Shown piece by piece: positions 47,594-56,091 of a DNA stretch of 64,000 nt. How positions within the stretch are numbered: position 1 is the first letter of the stretch; every line of letters begins with the position of its first letter. The position numbers were made by a program, and so were the translations under genes. Where the stretch lies: NCBI GenBank assembly GCA_022448945.1, contig JAKVCV010000014.1:1-64000 (forward strand), in the 5' to 3' direction. Source of the stretch: Saprospiraceae bacterium (GTDB lineage Bacteria > Bacteroidota > Bacteroidia > Chitinophagales > Saprospiraceae). Below the pieces are notes generated by a model. The model was not told where the DNA came from and did not search any database. It saw only the letters and a list, made by a program, of their open reading frames with translations.

Positions 47594-48682
47594 ATGAAAT
47601 ACCCAGTAAAAATACAGTTAATAAACCAGTCACGAAGAGAAGGGTTAGATTTTGATAGCTTGCCTTTTGGGAAGACATTTTCTGATCATATGTTTGTTGC
47701 AGATTATATAGATGGAGAATGGAAAAATTGTCAAATAATGCCCTATGGTGATCTGTCTTTTGCGCCCTCACTAATGGCTTTGCATTATGGACAATCTGTA
47801 TTTGAAGGGATGAAAGCAAATATTAGTTCAAAAACTAATGAACCTGTGTTATTTCGTGCAGATAAACACGCAAATAGGTTTAGAATCTCTAGTGAAAGAC
47901 TTGGCATGCCAGAAGTTCCAGAAGAACTTTTTATGGAAGCTATTAATTCACTGGTTAGTCTTGACAAAAATTGGATTCCAAAATCAGAAGGTAGTGCTTT
48001 ATATATCCGACCCTTTATTTTTGCAACTGATGAATCTCTAGGTGTTAGAGCTTCATCATCCTATAAATTTATTGTATTCACTGGTCCAGTAGGTGCATAT
48101 TATCCTAAACCTGTAAGAATACTTGTAGCACAAAAATACGTACGCGCATTTCCTGGTGGTGTCGGTTCTGCAAAAGCAGCAGGAAATTATGCCGCTACCC
48201 TTAAGCCTGCTGAAATAGCAAAAAAATCTGGCTTTGATCAAATTCTGTGGTTAGATGGTATGGAATTCAAATATATACAAGAATGTGGCACGATGAATAT
48301 ATTTGCTGTAATTGGAGATACTGTTATTACACCCCCTACTACTGATACAATATTAGATGGTGTTACAAGAGATAGTATTATTCATTTATTAACTAAAAAA
48401 GGGGTAAAAGTCGAAATTCGCCCTCTTGGGATAGATGAAATAATTAATGCTCACAAAAATGGAGAATTAATGGAAATGTTTGGCAGTGGAACTGCAGCAG
48501 TGGTTTCACATGTTGCCGATCTATGTTATCAAGATATTGTCTACAATTTACCTAGTATTGAAGAAAGGAAAATTGGCCCAATGATTAAAAAGACACTAAC
48601 TGACATAAAAGAAAATAAAACAGAAGACCATTTCGGATGGATAACACCAGCAACTTCAACCATATTGCAGGTTGCTAAATAA
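47594..48682 (+). CDS. ilvE: Branched-chain amino acid aminotransferase
   Basis: Transfers the amino group between leucine, isoleucine or valine and 2-oxoglutarate. A 362-residue fold-type IV PLP enzyme: SLMALHYGQSVFEGMKA, IRPFIFATDESLGV, GVGSAKAAGNYAATL with the PLP lysine, LWLDGMEFKYIQECGTMN and the late EMFGSGTAAVV. The length and order match the Bacteroidota/eukaryote-like type. It has its own promoter and a strong terminator, so it is a single-gene unit. A catabolic role with the 41-45 kb acyl-CoA genes is possible but not shown. Confidence 0.95.
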   Translation: MKYPVKIQLINQSRREGLDFDSLPFGKTFSDHMFVADYIDGEWKNCQIMPYGDLSFAPSLMALHYGQSVFEGMKANISSKTNEPVLFRADKHANRFRISSERLGMPEVPEELFMEAINSLVSLDKNWIPKSEGSALYIRPFIFATDESLGVRASSSYKFIVFTGPVGAYYPKPVRILVAQKYVRAFPGGVGSAKAAGNYAATLKPAEIAKKSGFDQILWLDGMEFKYIQECGTMNIFAVIGDTVITPPTTDTILDGVTRDSIIHLLTKKGVKVEIRPLGIDEIINAHKNGELMEMFGSGTAAVVSHVADLCYQDIVYNLPSIEERKIGPMIKKTLTDIKENKTEDHFGWITPATSTILQVAK

Positions 48683-48704
48683 ACTTAATAAGTTAACTAT
48701 TTTT

Positions 48705-48749
48705 AAAACCCCGTATAGTAAATTTAAACTATACGGGGTTTTATTTTTT
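48705..48749 (+). terminator. Strong intrinsic terminator of ilvE
   Basis: Perfect 15-bp stem, AAAACCCCGTATAGT (48705-48719) with its complement at 48728-48742, an 8-nt loop and a following T run. Confidence 0.85.
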
Positions 48750-48812
48750 TAATACTCAAAAAATACTCAATTTTATATATAATTATAATATTATACACCA
48801 AAACCAAATGAA

Positions 48813-50207
48813 ATGAGTTTTGCAGAAAAATTTGTTCGTTCAGCACAAAGAGTACTTCCTACACCTTTTACAATAGCTATATTATTAACCATTATTACTG
48901 TTATCCTGGCATTGATTTTTACTGAATCTAAAACTGAACAATATCACTTAACAGAAATTTTATGTTATTGGGAAGGTGGATTTTTTGATTTTTTGAAATT
49001 TGCTATGCAAATGATGCTTATCTTGGTATTAGGCCATGTTCTAGCGCTAACTAAACCAGCAAATTTTCTAATTCAATCCCTAGTAAAACATTGTACTAAT
49101 ACGCCAAAAGCGGCAATGATAGTAACCTTTGTAAGTGTTATAATAGCTTTTTTTAATTGGGGACTTGCTTTAATTCTTGGTGCTATATTTGCAAGAAAAG
49201 TAGGTGAATTTGCGTGCAAAAATAAGATAGCTATTAACTACCCATTAATAGGTGCATCAGGGTATTCTGGTTTAATGGTTTGGCATGGTGGGTTATCAGG
49301 ATCTGCACCTCTTAAAGTTGCAGAAGAAGGACATAAATTCATTGAAGAAATCGGCTTAATTCCATTTAGTAATACTATTTTTTCATCTATGAATCTAACA
49401 TGTCTTATTACATTAGCAATAATACTTCCTATATCAATGTATTGGTTAGGAAAAAGAGTGGAAAACAAAGAAATTAATATTGATCTAAATTTTAGTGAAG
49501 ACAAAGAACATCATGGACCAATGCTAACAGATAATAAACTTAATCCTGAATTAGAAGGGGCTGAACATCTAGATCATTCTAAATTATTGGCTTATTCACT
49601 TGGATTAATCATGATATTTATAGGCTTTTACAAGGTTTTATTCCACCCTATTTTTAGCGGCGATGGATTTGATTGGAGCTTTAGCTTTATTAATCCAAAT
49701 TTCATTATTTTTATGCTTTTTGGTAGTGCTATTCTTCTACATGGCAGTTTCTTCCAATTTAACAATGCAGTAAGTCGAGGAATAGGAGGTTCTGTAGGTA
49801 TAATGGTTCAATTTCCACTATATGCAGGTATCATGGGTATAATGCTTAATTCTGGTTTAGTAGATGTATTTTCTAATGTTTTTGTTAATATTTCAAATCC
49901 TACAACCTTCCCTATTTTTACCTTTTTCTCTGCTGGACTTGTAAATATTTTTGTTCCAAGTGGTGGTGGGCAATGGTTGGTTCAAGGGCCGATATTAATA
50001 GAAGCTTCACAACATTTAAATGTGCCGATGTCAAAAAGTATTATGGCGCTGTGTTACGGCGATCAAATCACTAATATGTTACAACCATTTTGGGCATTAC
50101 CATTATTAGGTATAACAGGGCTAAAAGCAAAGGAAATACTTCCTTTTACTACATTTTTATTATTAATTGGTATAGTTATATTTTGTTCTATTCTACTAAT
50201 TTTCTAA
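48813..50207 (+). CDS. atoE: AtoE-type short-chain fatty acid transporter
   Basis: A 464-residue membrane protein with about ten hydrophobic segments. Family motifs are TPFTIAILLT near the N-terminus, FAMQMMLILVLGHVLA, NWGLALILGAIFARKVG, YSGLMVWHGGLSGSAPL and a late FVPSGGGQWLVQGP and GDQITNMLQPFWALPLLG. It should import butyrate-like acids. A polar loop of about 45 residues near 215-260 is rich in Glu and His. It lies after the ilvE terminator. No acetoacetate or butyrate CoA-transferase is next to it. Confidence 0.88.
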   Translation: MSFAEKFVRSAQRVLPTPFTIAILLTIITVILALIFTESKTEQYHLTEILCYWEGGFFDFLKFAMQMMLILVLGHVLALTKPANFLIQSLVKHCTNTPKAAMIVTFVSVIIAFFNWGLALILGAIFARKVGEFACKNKIAINYPLIGASGYSGLMVWHGGLSGSAPLKVAEEGHKFIEEIGLIPFSNTIFSSMNLTCLITLAIILPISMYWLGKRVENKEINIDLNFSEDKEHHGPMLTDNKLNPELEGAEHLDHSKLLAYSLGLIMIFIGFYKVLFHPIFSGDGFDWSFSFINPNFIIFMLFGSAILLHGSFFQFNNAVSRGIGGSVGIMVQFPLYAGIMGIMLNSGLVDVFSNVFVNISNPTTFPIFTFFSAGLVNIFVPSGGGQWLVQGPILIEASQHLNVPMSKSIMALCYGDQITNMLQPFWALPLLGITGLKAKEILPFTTFLLLIGIVIFCSILLIF

Positions 50208-50248
50208 TTTTTTTGATATTTATTAACGTAAAATAATTTATAATTAAA

Positions 50249-50461
50249 TTGGCTAGGAAAACTGAAAACAGATATTTTATAGAAACATTTATTTTGTTTC
50301 TAATCGTTGAAATAATATTATATCTTATAATTGTCAGCTTTGATGTATTTGGATTAAGTATAAATACCAATAACCCAAGATTAAATCCTGCATTTATGAC
50401 ATTCATGGGATTATCTTCACTTGTATTTATTTTTTTTGTAATTAAAATTGAAAGAAAATGA
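50249..50461 (+). CDS. Small membrane protein, two hydrophobic segments
   Basis: A 70-residue frame from a TTG. It has two membrane segments (about 10-32 and 48-65) separated by a short polar loop and ends in KIERK. No family is known to me. It follows the transporter gene by 41 bases, and a hairpin lies just after the stop. The opposite-strand frame over the same bases is less protein-like. Confidence 0.45.
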   Translation: MARKTENRYFIETFILFLIVEIILYLIIVSFDVFGLSINTNNPRLNPAFMTFMGLSSLVFIFFVIKIERK

Positions 50462-50468
50462 TAAAAAA

Positions 50469-50499
50469 AAGGTGCTATTATTCGAAAATAATAACACTT
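50469..50499. terminator. Bidirectional-looking hairpin between convergent genes
   Basis: An arm at 50469-50482 pairs with 50487-50499 around a CGAA loop, with one bulge and one mismatch. It sits between the small membrane gene (plus) and a membrane gene (minus). Runs of A before and T-rich bases after would serve both directions. Confidence 0.5.
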
Positions 50500-50544
50500 T
50501 ATATACATTTATAACGTTTTTATTGTTTTAATTATGCAACAATA

Positions 50545-50940
50545 CTAACGTTCAATTGTTTTCTCCAATAGCTTTCTAATCATCTTCGCTTCTCTAGGAT
50601 TTCTTGCATTAATATACTCTTCTTTATTTCGTATTTCATGCGGAATTTCAGGTCTGTGCTTTTTGTATTTACGATAACTAATATTGGGTTTCGTTTCATA
50701 TTTTATCCAATGAGCACTATTAAATATACCTATTTTGGAGAATAAAACTACCCAGCCAATAAATACATGTGATCCAAAGATTAGTACTATTCCTAAAGTT
50801 TTAGTCATTAAGAATGTGGAACTTTTTTCTTCCCAAGAGAATGGTTCTGCAGTTATTAGCAAATATTCAACTGCAGATAGAATTAGAGTTAATATTACTA
50901 TTATATAAACTCTTTTAGAGTAGGAATGTATGTTTCTCAT
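50545..50940 (-). CDS. Small membrane protein with basic C-terminal tail, function unknown
   Basis: A 131-residue protein with membrane segments at about 10-30 and 47-70, then a polar, Arg/Lys/Glu-rich tail of 60 residues (KHRPEIPHEIRNKEEYINAR). The tail is probably cytoplasmic. I recognise no family. It is transcribed alone. Confidence 0.6.
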   Translation of the reverse strand: MRNIHSYSKRVYIIVILTLILSAVEYLLITAEPFSWEEKSSTFLMTKTLGIVLIFGSHVFIGWVVLFSKIGIFNSAHWIKYETKPNISYRKYKKHRPEIPHEIRNKEEYINARNPREAKMIRKLLEKTIER

Positions 50941-51130
50941 TGTGATTTAATTTGGGCCAATTATACTACTTTGAAGGTATAACTGAAATCAATCATCTTA
51001 ATATTAATTCATAGAATTATGATTCATTTTTTCGTAAAAATTTAATATATGTTTAAATCATGTTTAAGATACAAAAAAAATATTAGATAGTTATAAATAA
51101 CATAATATATATTTGGATTATATAAATATA

Positions 51131-51160
51131 TCAATCTATCTAATTTCTTAGATAGATTGA
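51131..51160. terminator. Perfect 13-bp hairpin in the 289-bp gap 50941-51229
   Basis: TCAATCTATCTAA (51131-51143) pairs perfectly with 51148-51160 around a TTTC loop. It lies 70 bases after the end of the next minus-strand gene. There is no T run on either strand, so it may be a terminator or other structured element. The rest of the gap holds nothing I recognise. Confidence 0.4.
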
Positions 51161-51229
51161 ATATGTGCTTTAAAGATAAATTAGAATTGCAAAGCCGTGG
51201 AAAAAAATATTTTGGTTATCCTCAATAGA

Positions 51230-51865
51230 TTAAATATTATGGGTTAAAATTTTACCATCAGGTGTAATAAACATTTTTTTAGTGTTTTCAACTTTATTCT
51301 GATTAGTTTCTTGATTTATTGATATATCATTAATAGTAAAAGACATATTCTTGGAAATCGACATTTCCATGTAACTATCTACACTCGCTTCACCAATATG
51401 TTTTGCATTTATTAAGGTGCCTGAGTTATTAAAAGTTGCAAGTGTATAATTTTTAATAGTATAATTAAATGGTTCCGATTCACTATATATAACTGATATA
51501 TATTTTTTATTTGAAGCAAGTAAACTTTCTGCTGAGTATTTTGCGGGTCCAATACGACTCATCATACCGCTATTGATCTCAGGTATAAAATCTACATAAT
51601 CCATACCAAGTACATTACTTGAATTATTTACTGACTCTATAATAATGCTATTATTAGAAAATTCACCTAATTGACCCCCTTCATATTTTTTTACACGTTC
51701 ATAACCTGATTTTAATGTTAATGTGTTGGGTAGTTTTACCTTATTAAATTCACTAATAAAAGATTTAAACAAATCCTTTTTATTAAAATCATCTTTAGAT
51801 TGAAAAACAAAAGAAGATAAACTAAGAGCAACACTAAGAATAAAACAAACTTTAAGATATTTCAT
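51230..51865 (-). CDS. Secreted protein of unknown function (shares a module with the next gene upstream)
   Basis: A 211-residue protein with a signal peptide (MKYLKVCFILSVALSLSSFV, residues 1-20). The C-terminal half contains KYISVIYSESEP, NYTLATFNNSGTLIN and KKMFITPDGKIL. The upstream neighbour has the equivalents NYVALIYSIEQS, KYRLITFDKAGNKIS and KKYFISENGRIR in the same order. The two therefore share a C-terminal module of about 110-140 residues. It is not a T9SS tail. No known domain. Confidence 0.6.
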   Translation of the reverse strand: MKYLKVCFILSVALSLSSFVFQSKDDFNKKDLFKSFISEFNKVKLPNTLTLKSGYERVKKYEGGQLGEFSNNSIIIESVNNSSNVLGMDYVDFIPEINSGMMSRIGPAKYSAESLLASNKKYISVIYSESEPFNYTIKNYTLATFNNSGTLINAKHIGEASVDSYMEMSISKNMSFTINDISINQETNQNKVENTKKMFITPDGKILTHNI

Positions 51866-52083
51866 TTAGTTATAATTAAATGTTATTTGATTAAATTATA
51901 GATTAATCAAAAATTGTTTAGAAATAGATTACATATTATATGATGCAGAAAAAATTAATCTTGGTGTATAAAAAATTATATTGAAAATTTATTTATAAAA
52001 GTTCTATTTGCTGATAAACTATATTTGATTTTATTTACATTTTGACTAGATATTAAGACAACTAATACTAGTATAGCTTATAT

Positions 52084-53301
52084 CTAATTCATTCCTAATA
52101 AAATGAATTCAGACTCCCTAATTCTACCATTTTCAGAAATAAAATACTTTTTTGTACCATTAGCCACAGCTTTTTTTAAATCATCATGCATTAAAAATCC
52201 ATGATTAGACTCATGTATACTAATAGAATTTTTCTTCCATTTAATATTGTAATTAGTAACCTCAAAAGAGTTATCTGGATAAAAAACAAAGCCTTTACAT
52301 TTATTTAATGATTCGCCGTTTGCTATCTCTAGTTCTGAAATTTTGTTACCAGCTTTATCGAAAGTAATTAAACGGTATTTTTTAGGTAATATGTAACCAG
52401 GACAGGATTGTTCTATAGAATAAATAAGTGCTACATAATTCCTTTGATCTGTTAATATCATTTCGTATCTATAATCATCCCCTCCTGATCTACTAAAGAT
52501 ATTTGAATCTACACCTTCAATAAAATCACTGAAATATCCATTAACAAGAGGTTTAGTTTTATAAAATTCATTTTTCTTCCTATTGCAAGTATTTTCAAAC
52601 AGAGACATAGGATTTACTATGAATGCCTTATTGAATTTATTTTGAGGTGCTAGAATTATAAAAGCATTGAACATAGCTTTCTTATTTGAACCAAAAAGTT
52701 TTTGATATAAATACATGAAATCATATTCATTATTCCATTTATTAAAGGCTTTATCATAAAGTAAAGCGCGGTAATTTTTAAACCCTTTTTCTTTGGCTTT
52801 GATTAAATAGTCTTCCATTTCCCCATAATATTTACCTTCCAGTGCATAAGCACATGAAATTTTAAAATATAATGTTTTAAGATCTTGATATTTATATTTT
52901 TCTGCCATTTCAAAAGCTTCAATAGCTTGATCATAAAATTTTGTCTTAAGAAGCGCATTTCCATATTCATAGTATACAAAAGCTGCATAAATTGAATCTG
53001 TTCCTTGCTCTTCAATTAAAACTATTTCCATCTTTAATTCATGCAATGATTTAATAGGAACTTCGTTAATTATTCGCTTTCGTTCTGGTTTATTAGTATT
53101 AAAATTGATATCTATATCATTTGAATACATTTTGGATTTTTTGTTATTTACTGTTAATTCAACTTTCTTAAAATCATCCTTATAAGGTTGTTTATAAGTT
53201 GCACAATATTGAATAATATCAAATGTTGGTACCTGTTTGTTTATAACAAAAAATATAATAATGATAGAACAAAACGTAACACAAAACTGAATGGATTTCA
53301 T
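52084..53301 (-). CDS. Exported or anchored TPR-like protein of unknown function
   Basis: A 405-residue protein with an N-terminal signal or anchor (about 5-24). Residues 80-170 look like two or three TPR-type helix pairs (AFVYYEYGNALLKTKFYD, QAIEAFEMAEKYKYQD). The C-terminal 130 residues match the module found in the following gene (NYVALIYSIEQS ... KKYFISENGRIRESE). An upstream gap (53302-53572) holds direct and inverted copies of AAGCAT near 53341-53367 and the terminator of cspA. Confidence 0.6.
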   Translation of the reverse strand: MKSIQFCVTFCSIIIIFFVINKQVPTFDIIQYCATYKQPYKDDFKKVELTVNNKKSKMYSNDIDINFNTNKPERKRIINEVPIKSLHELKMEIVLIEEQGTDSIYAAFVYYEYGNALLKTKFYDQAIEAFEMAEKYKYQDLKTLYFKISCAYALEGKYYGEMEDYLIKAKEKGFKNYRALLYDKAFNKWNNEYDFMYLYQKLFGSNKKAMFNAFIILAPQNKFNKAFIVNPMSLFENTCNRKKNEFYKTKPLVNGYFSDFIEGVDSNIFSRSGGDDYRYEMILTDQRNYVALIYSIEQSCPGYILPKKYRLITFDKAGNKISELEIANGESLNKCKGFVFYPDNSFEVTNYNIKWKKNSISIHESNHGFLMHDDLKKAVANGTKKYFISENGRIRESEFILLGMN

Positions 53302-53516
53302 AACAAAAATTTAAAATTCATTAAGACTCAATATGATATAAGCATATAAGCATATGAATTATGCTTACGTACTTTGCTATCGCTAGAATTGTGCTAAATA
53401 TGTTGGAAAAGTATATTAATGTATTACCTGATGAGTATTCGGCAAATTAAGTGATTAATAGGTAATCAATAAGTATTTTTTATAAAAAAAATATAATATG
53501 GTGGGAATAGGACAAA

Positions 53517-53545
53517 AAAAAACCTATCAAAGTGATAGGTTTTTT
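53517..53545 (-). terminator. Intrinsic terminator of the cold shock gene
   Basis: Perfect 13-bp stem: AAAAAACCTATCA (53517-53529) with TGATAGGTTTTTT (53533-53545), 3-nt loop. Read on the minus strand a run of T follows. It lies 28 bases after the cold shock gene. Confidence 0.85.
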
Positions 53546-53572
53546 CTGAACATATAAGTTATAGCGTAAATA

Positions 53573-53764
53573 TTATACAACCTTAACATTTACAGCGTTC
53601 AATCCTTTTCTTCCTTCTACTAGTTCGTATTCTACATTGTCTCCTTCTCGGATTTCATCTACCAATCCGGAAACGTGTACAAAATATTCTTTTTCTGTTT
53701 CTTCTTCTTTTATGAAACCAAAACCTTTAGATTCATTGAAGAATTTTACTGTGCCTTTATTCAT
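53573..53764 (-). CDS. Cold shock protein (CspA family)
   Basis: A 63-residue single-domain RNA chaperone. It has both nucleic-acid motifs: KGFGFIK (RNP1, residues 13-19) and EYFVHVS (RNP2, residues 25-31), inside a five-strand beta barrel. Proteins of this kind melt RNA structure under cold or in normal growth. It is a single-gene unit with a strong terminator. The 176-base region upstream is AT-rich and may form a leader; I see no defined thermosensor. Confidence 0.93.
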   Translation of the reverse strand: MNKGTVKFFNESKGFGFIKEEETEKEYFVHVSGLVDEIREGDNVEYELVEGRKGLNAVNVKVV

Positions 53765-53940
53765 TGTAATTATGTTATTATAAATTATTTAATAATCAAA
53801 TATAGAGTAATATTTGTATAATTTTAAATTTTAGTATAAAAAATTAACAATTGTTATCTGCTGTATTCAATAAATACTAATCAAATGTATTTTAGTACTT
53901 TAATTAATTATTTATTTATTCATTAATAAAGAAATATAAA

Positions 53941-55122
53941 ATGATAGAGATAGACAATCATTCAGATTTTAAAAACTGGATAAATATAGACCTTAAAAAA
54001 TTGCCAGCCGTTGCCATACAAAGTTTAAACTTGATTAAATACGAAAACATTATTGTAGAAAAAGAATTTGAGGATAGTCTTTTTCTAGGTTGTACACTAA
54101 ATAATAATACTTCAGCACATATTGTAAAGACTGGTGGAATAGTTATTCCTAATTCCAAAAAAATGTTGTTTAAAACTCATTTATCTCATTTATATAATCA
54201 TCATATATTATTTGAAGGTTTTGATATCAACAACAAACAAGGTTATAAATCAACATTAGACTATAATATATACAAGCAATATATAGACCAAGGGAAAGAT
54301 AAGCCGAGTTCAATATATATAAGTTTAATGAGACGTTTACATGATCACAGCATAACTGATGCACTTGAAGAAGTTATTGAGGGTAGAAAAGTTGTTGCTA
54401 TAATGGGAGGGCACAATATGGAAAGAAGTGATAAATTTTATTGGAAAATTGCTACCATATCAAGAGAATTAACTCAAAAAGGATTTTTATTAGTTAGTGG
54501 AGGTGGTCCAGGAGCTATGGAAGCAACCCATTTAGGTGCATATTTTGCTTGTAGGAGTCTAAAAGAAATGAAAACTGCTGTTGAGATATTAAGTATACGA
54601 CCAAAAGATGCTATTAAAGGACAGGAATATAATGACTGGGATTGGTTACATCGTGCTTTTAGAGTTATGGAAAAATACCCGATTACAAAAAAAATGGAAA
54701 ATAATAGTATGAGTATTGGTATCCCTACTTGGTTGTATGGACATGAGCCTCCTACCCCATTTGCAACTCATATAGCTAAGTATTTTGCAAATTCAGTTCG
54801 TGAAGATGGATTACTGGCTATAGCAAAACATGGAGTTATTTTTGCTCCAGGTAGTGCAGGAACTACTCAAGAGATATTTCAAGATGCTTGTCAAAATCAT
54901 TATGCAGCTTATAATTCAAATCCAAACATTGAAAGTTATGTATCACCAATGATCTTATTTGGTGTAGATCATTGGACAATAAAAAGACCATTATGGGATT
55001 TAATGGTAAAAATATCTGAAAATAGGCCTTACGGAAAATTGCTATATCTTACTGATAATGAAAATGAAATTCTTGAAAAGATTTTAAATTATAATCCTAA
55101 TTATTTTAAATATCCTGCCTAA
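53941..55122 (+). CDS. LOG-family (lysine-decarboxylase-like Rossmann) protein, long form
   Basis: A 393-residue protein. The Rossmann core (about 150-360) has VSGGGPGAMEATHLGAY (about 185-201) and FAPGSAGTTQEIFQDA (about 300-315), the PGGxGTxxE-type motif of LOG phosphoribohydrolases, with Gly to Ser at one place. LOG enzymes release cytokinin-like bases from nucleotide monophosphates, or act as nucleotide 5'-monophosphate nucleosidases. The N-terminal 140 residues have no counterpart in short LOG proteins (about 190 residues) and are of unknown role. The function may be nucleotide turnover. Confidence 0.82.
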   Translation: MIEIDNHSDFKNWINIDLKKLPAVAIQSLNLIKYENIIVEKEFEDSLFLGCTLNNNTSAHIVKTGGIVIPNSKKMLFKTHLSHLYNHHILFEGFDINNKQGYKSTLDYNIYKQYIDQGKDKPSSIYISLMRRLHDHSITDALEEVIEGRKVVAIMGGHNMERSDKFYWKIATISRELTQKGFLLVSGGGPGAMEATHLGAYFACRSLKEMKTAVEILSIRPKDAIKGQEYNDWDWLHRAFRVMEKYPITKKMENNSMSIGIPTWLYGHEPPTPFATHIAKYFANSVREDGLLAIAKHGVIFAPGSAGTTQEIFQDACQNHYAAYNSNPNIESYVSPMILFGVDHWTIKRPLWDLMVKISENRPYGKLLYLTDNENEILEKILNYNPNYFKYPA

Positions 55123-55738
55123 TAATGTTTTTTATTAAATGATTATTTTTGATGTATATATCTTAAAAAAGCACAAATATTTTGGATTAATTTGATAAAA
55201 AACGATTTTTTTTTATTAAAATTCTTTTTTTTATTAAAAGAATGTTATTTTGCATTATTGCGATCAACCCCAATAACTATTTAATAAATTAAGAGATTGT
55301 AAATTGTTAATTTCCCATAAGGCGTAGTAAACAAAATAAAACAAAAAAACTAACCGTTACAACACGTCTATATTAATAATTACATTCCCTAGGCACCTAA
55401 AACTATGATCAAAATATTCTTAAGAGTATATACTCTAACGTCCCTACTTAATAGTAGTTTAAATAACATATTAAGTAACTCGCTCCCCATACCAAAACTT
55501 ATTATCCATCCAATGCCTTCAACAGAATTTATATATTTAAATTCTACAAAGAAGACATAGATAACACACTATCAAAAAACTAAAATTTACTTTTTAAACA
55601 CAAAAATAAGTACGCAATCTACTTATGCTTTTTTTTGTTTATAATACCAATATTGCAATAATTGGTGGTGTTTAAAATGCTTTTTACTAATCAAATATTA
55701 TCTTGGGGTCAACTTTAAAACGATAAAGAATAATTAAC

Positions 55739-55764
55739 CTTTAACCTATGACTTTAACCTATGA
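55739..55764 (+). repeat. Tandem repeat, two copies of 13 bp
   Basis: CTTTAACCTATGA at 55739-55751 is repeated without a gap at 55752-55764, inside the gene-poor region. Confidence 0.7.
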
Positions 55765-55890
55765 AACTACCTTTAATAACCTGTGGCTTGCATTATTTAT
55801 TAAGTATTGCATGAGGCATTGCATTAAATTTTGTTACAGTATTTGCTAACAAAAATACTGATTCATAGTGTAACCCTTTCTTACCAACCT

Positions 55891-55927
55891 AAAAAAGCAC
55901 TCATTATTCAATGAAGTGCTTTTTTTT
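55891..55927 (+). terminator. Intrinsic terminator without an upstream protein gene
   Basis: AAAAAAGCACT then CATT pairs with AATGAAGTGCTTTTTT, with one bulge, followed by T. It lies about 770 bases after the LOG stop codon, so it more likely ends a separate RNA. Confidence 0.75.
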
Positions 55928-55983
55928 ATGAATTGAACTAATTCAATCTATTTCTTATATGATGTTAAATCAATAAATAAATT

Positions 55984-55991
55984 TACATTTG
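55984..55991 (+). promoter_or_regulatory. Probable -7 element of the acyltransferase gene
   Basis: TACATTTG matches TAnnTTTG exactly. No good TTTG lies 19 bases before it. Transcription would begin near 55998. Confidence 0.35.
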
Positions 55992-56091
55992 TATATTAAT
56001 TCAGAAAAAATTATTATTCAATAAAAATTCAATCACAATTAGCTTCCTAATTTTCATATTTTTCCGTGTATTAGTTTTCTTTTTTCGAATC

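Larger units (their letters stand above)
55123..56091 (+). other. 0.97-kb gene-poor region, possible non-coding RNA
   Basis: No convincing protein gene lies between the LOG gene and the acyltransferase gene. A 51-residue frame (55405-55560) and 33-residue frame (55748-55849) are too short and featureless to call. From about 55730 there are a tandem repeat, an 8-bp hairpin (CAGTATTT at 55837-55844 with 55853-55860) within GTTAC/GTAAC flanks, and a clean intrinsic terminator at 55891-55927. Something is probably transcribed from the left and ends here. I checked for tmRNA, RNase P RNA and tRNA hallmarks and found none. Confidence 0.4.

Noticed and set aside
50188-50508. 106-residue minus-strand frame opposite the small membrane protein
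   Set aside because: It covers the end of the transporter gene and a terminator-like hairpin; the plus-strand frame has cleaner membrane segments.
55405-55560. 51-residue frame in the gene-free region
   Set aside because: No family, no clear composition signal, no start context; kept only as part of the RNA candidate region.
55123-56091. tmRNA, RNase P RNA or tRNA in the gene-poor region
   Set aside because: No acceptor-stem CCA end, no T-loop, and no conserved RNase P core motifs.
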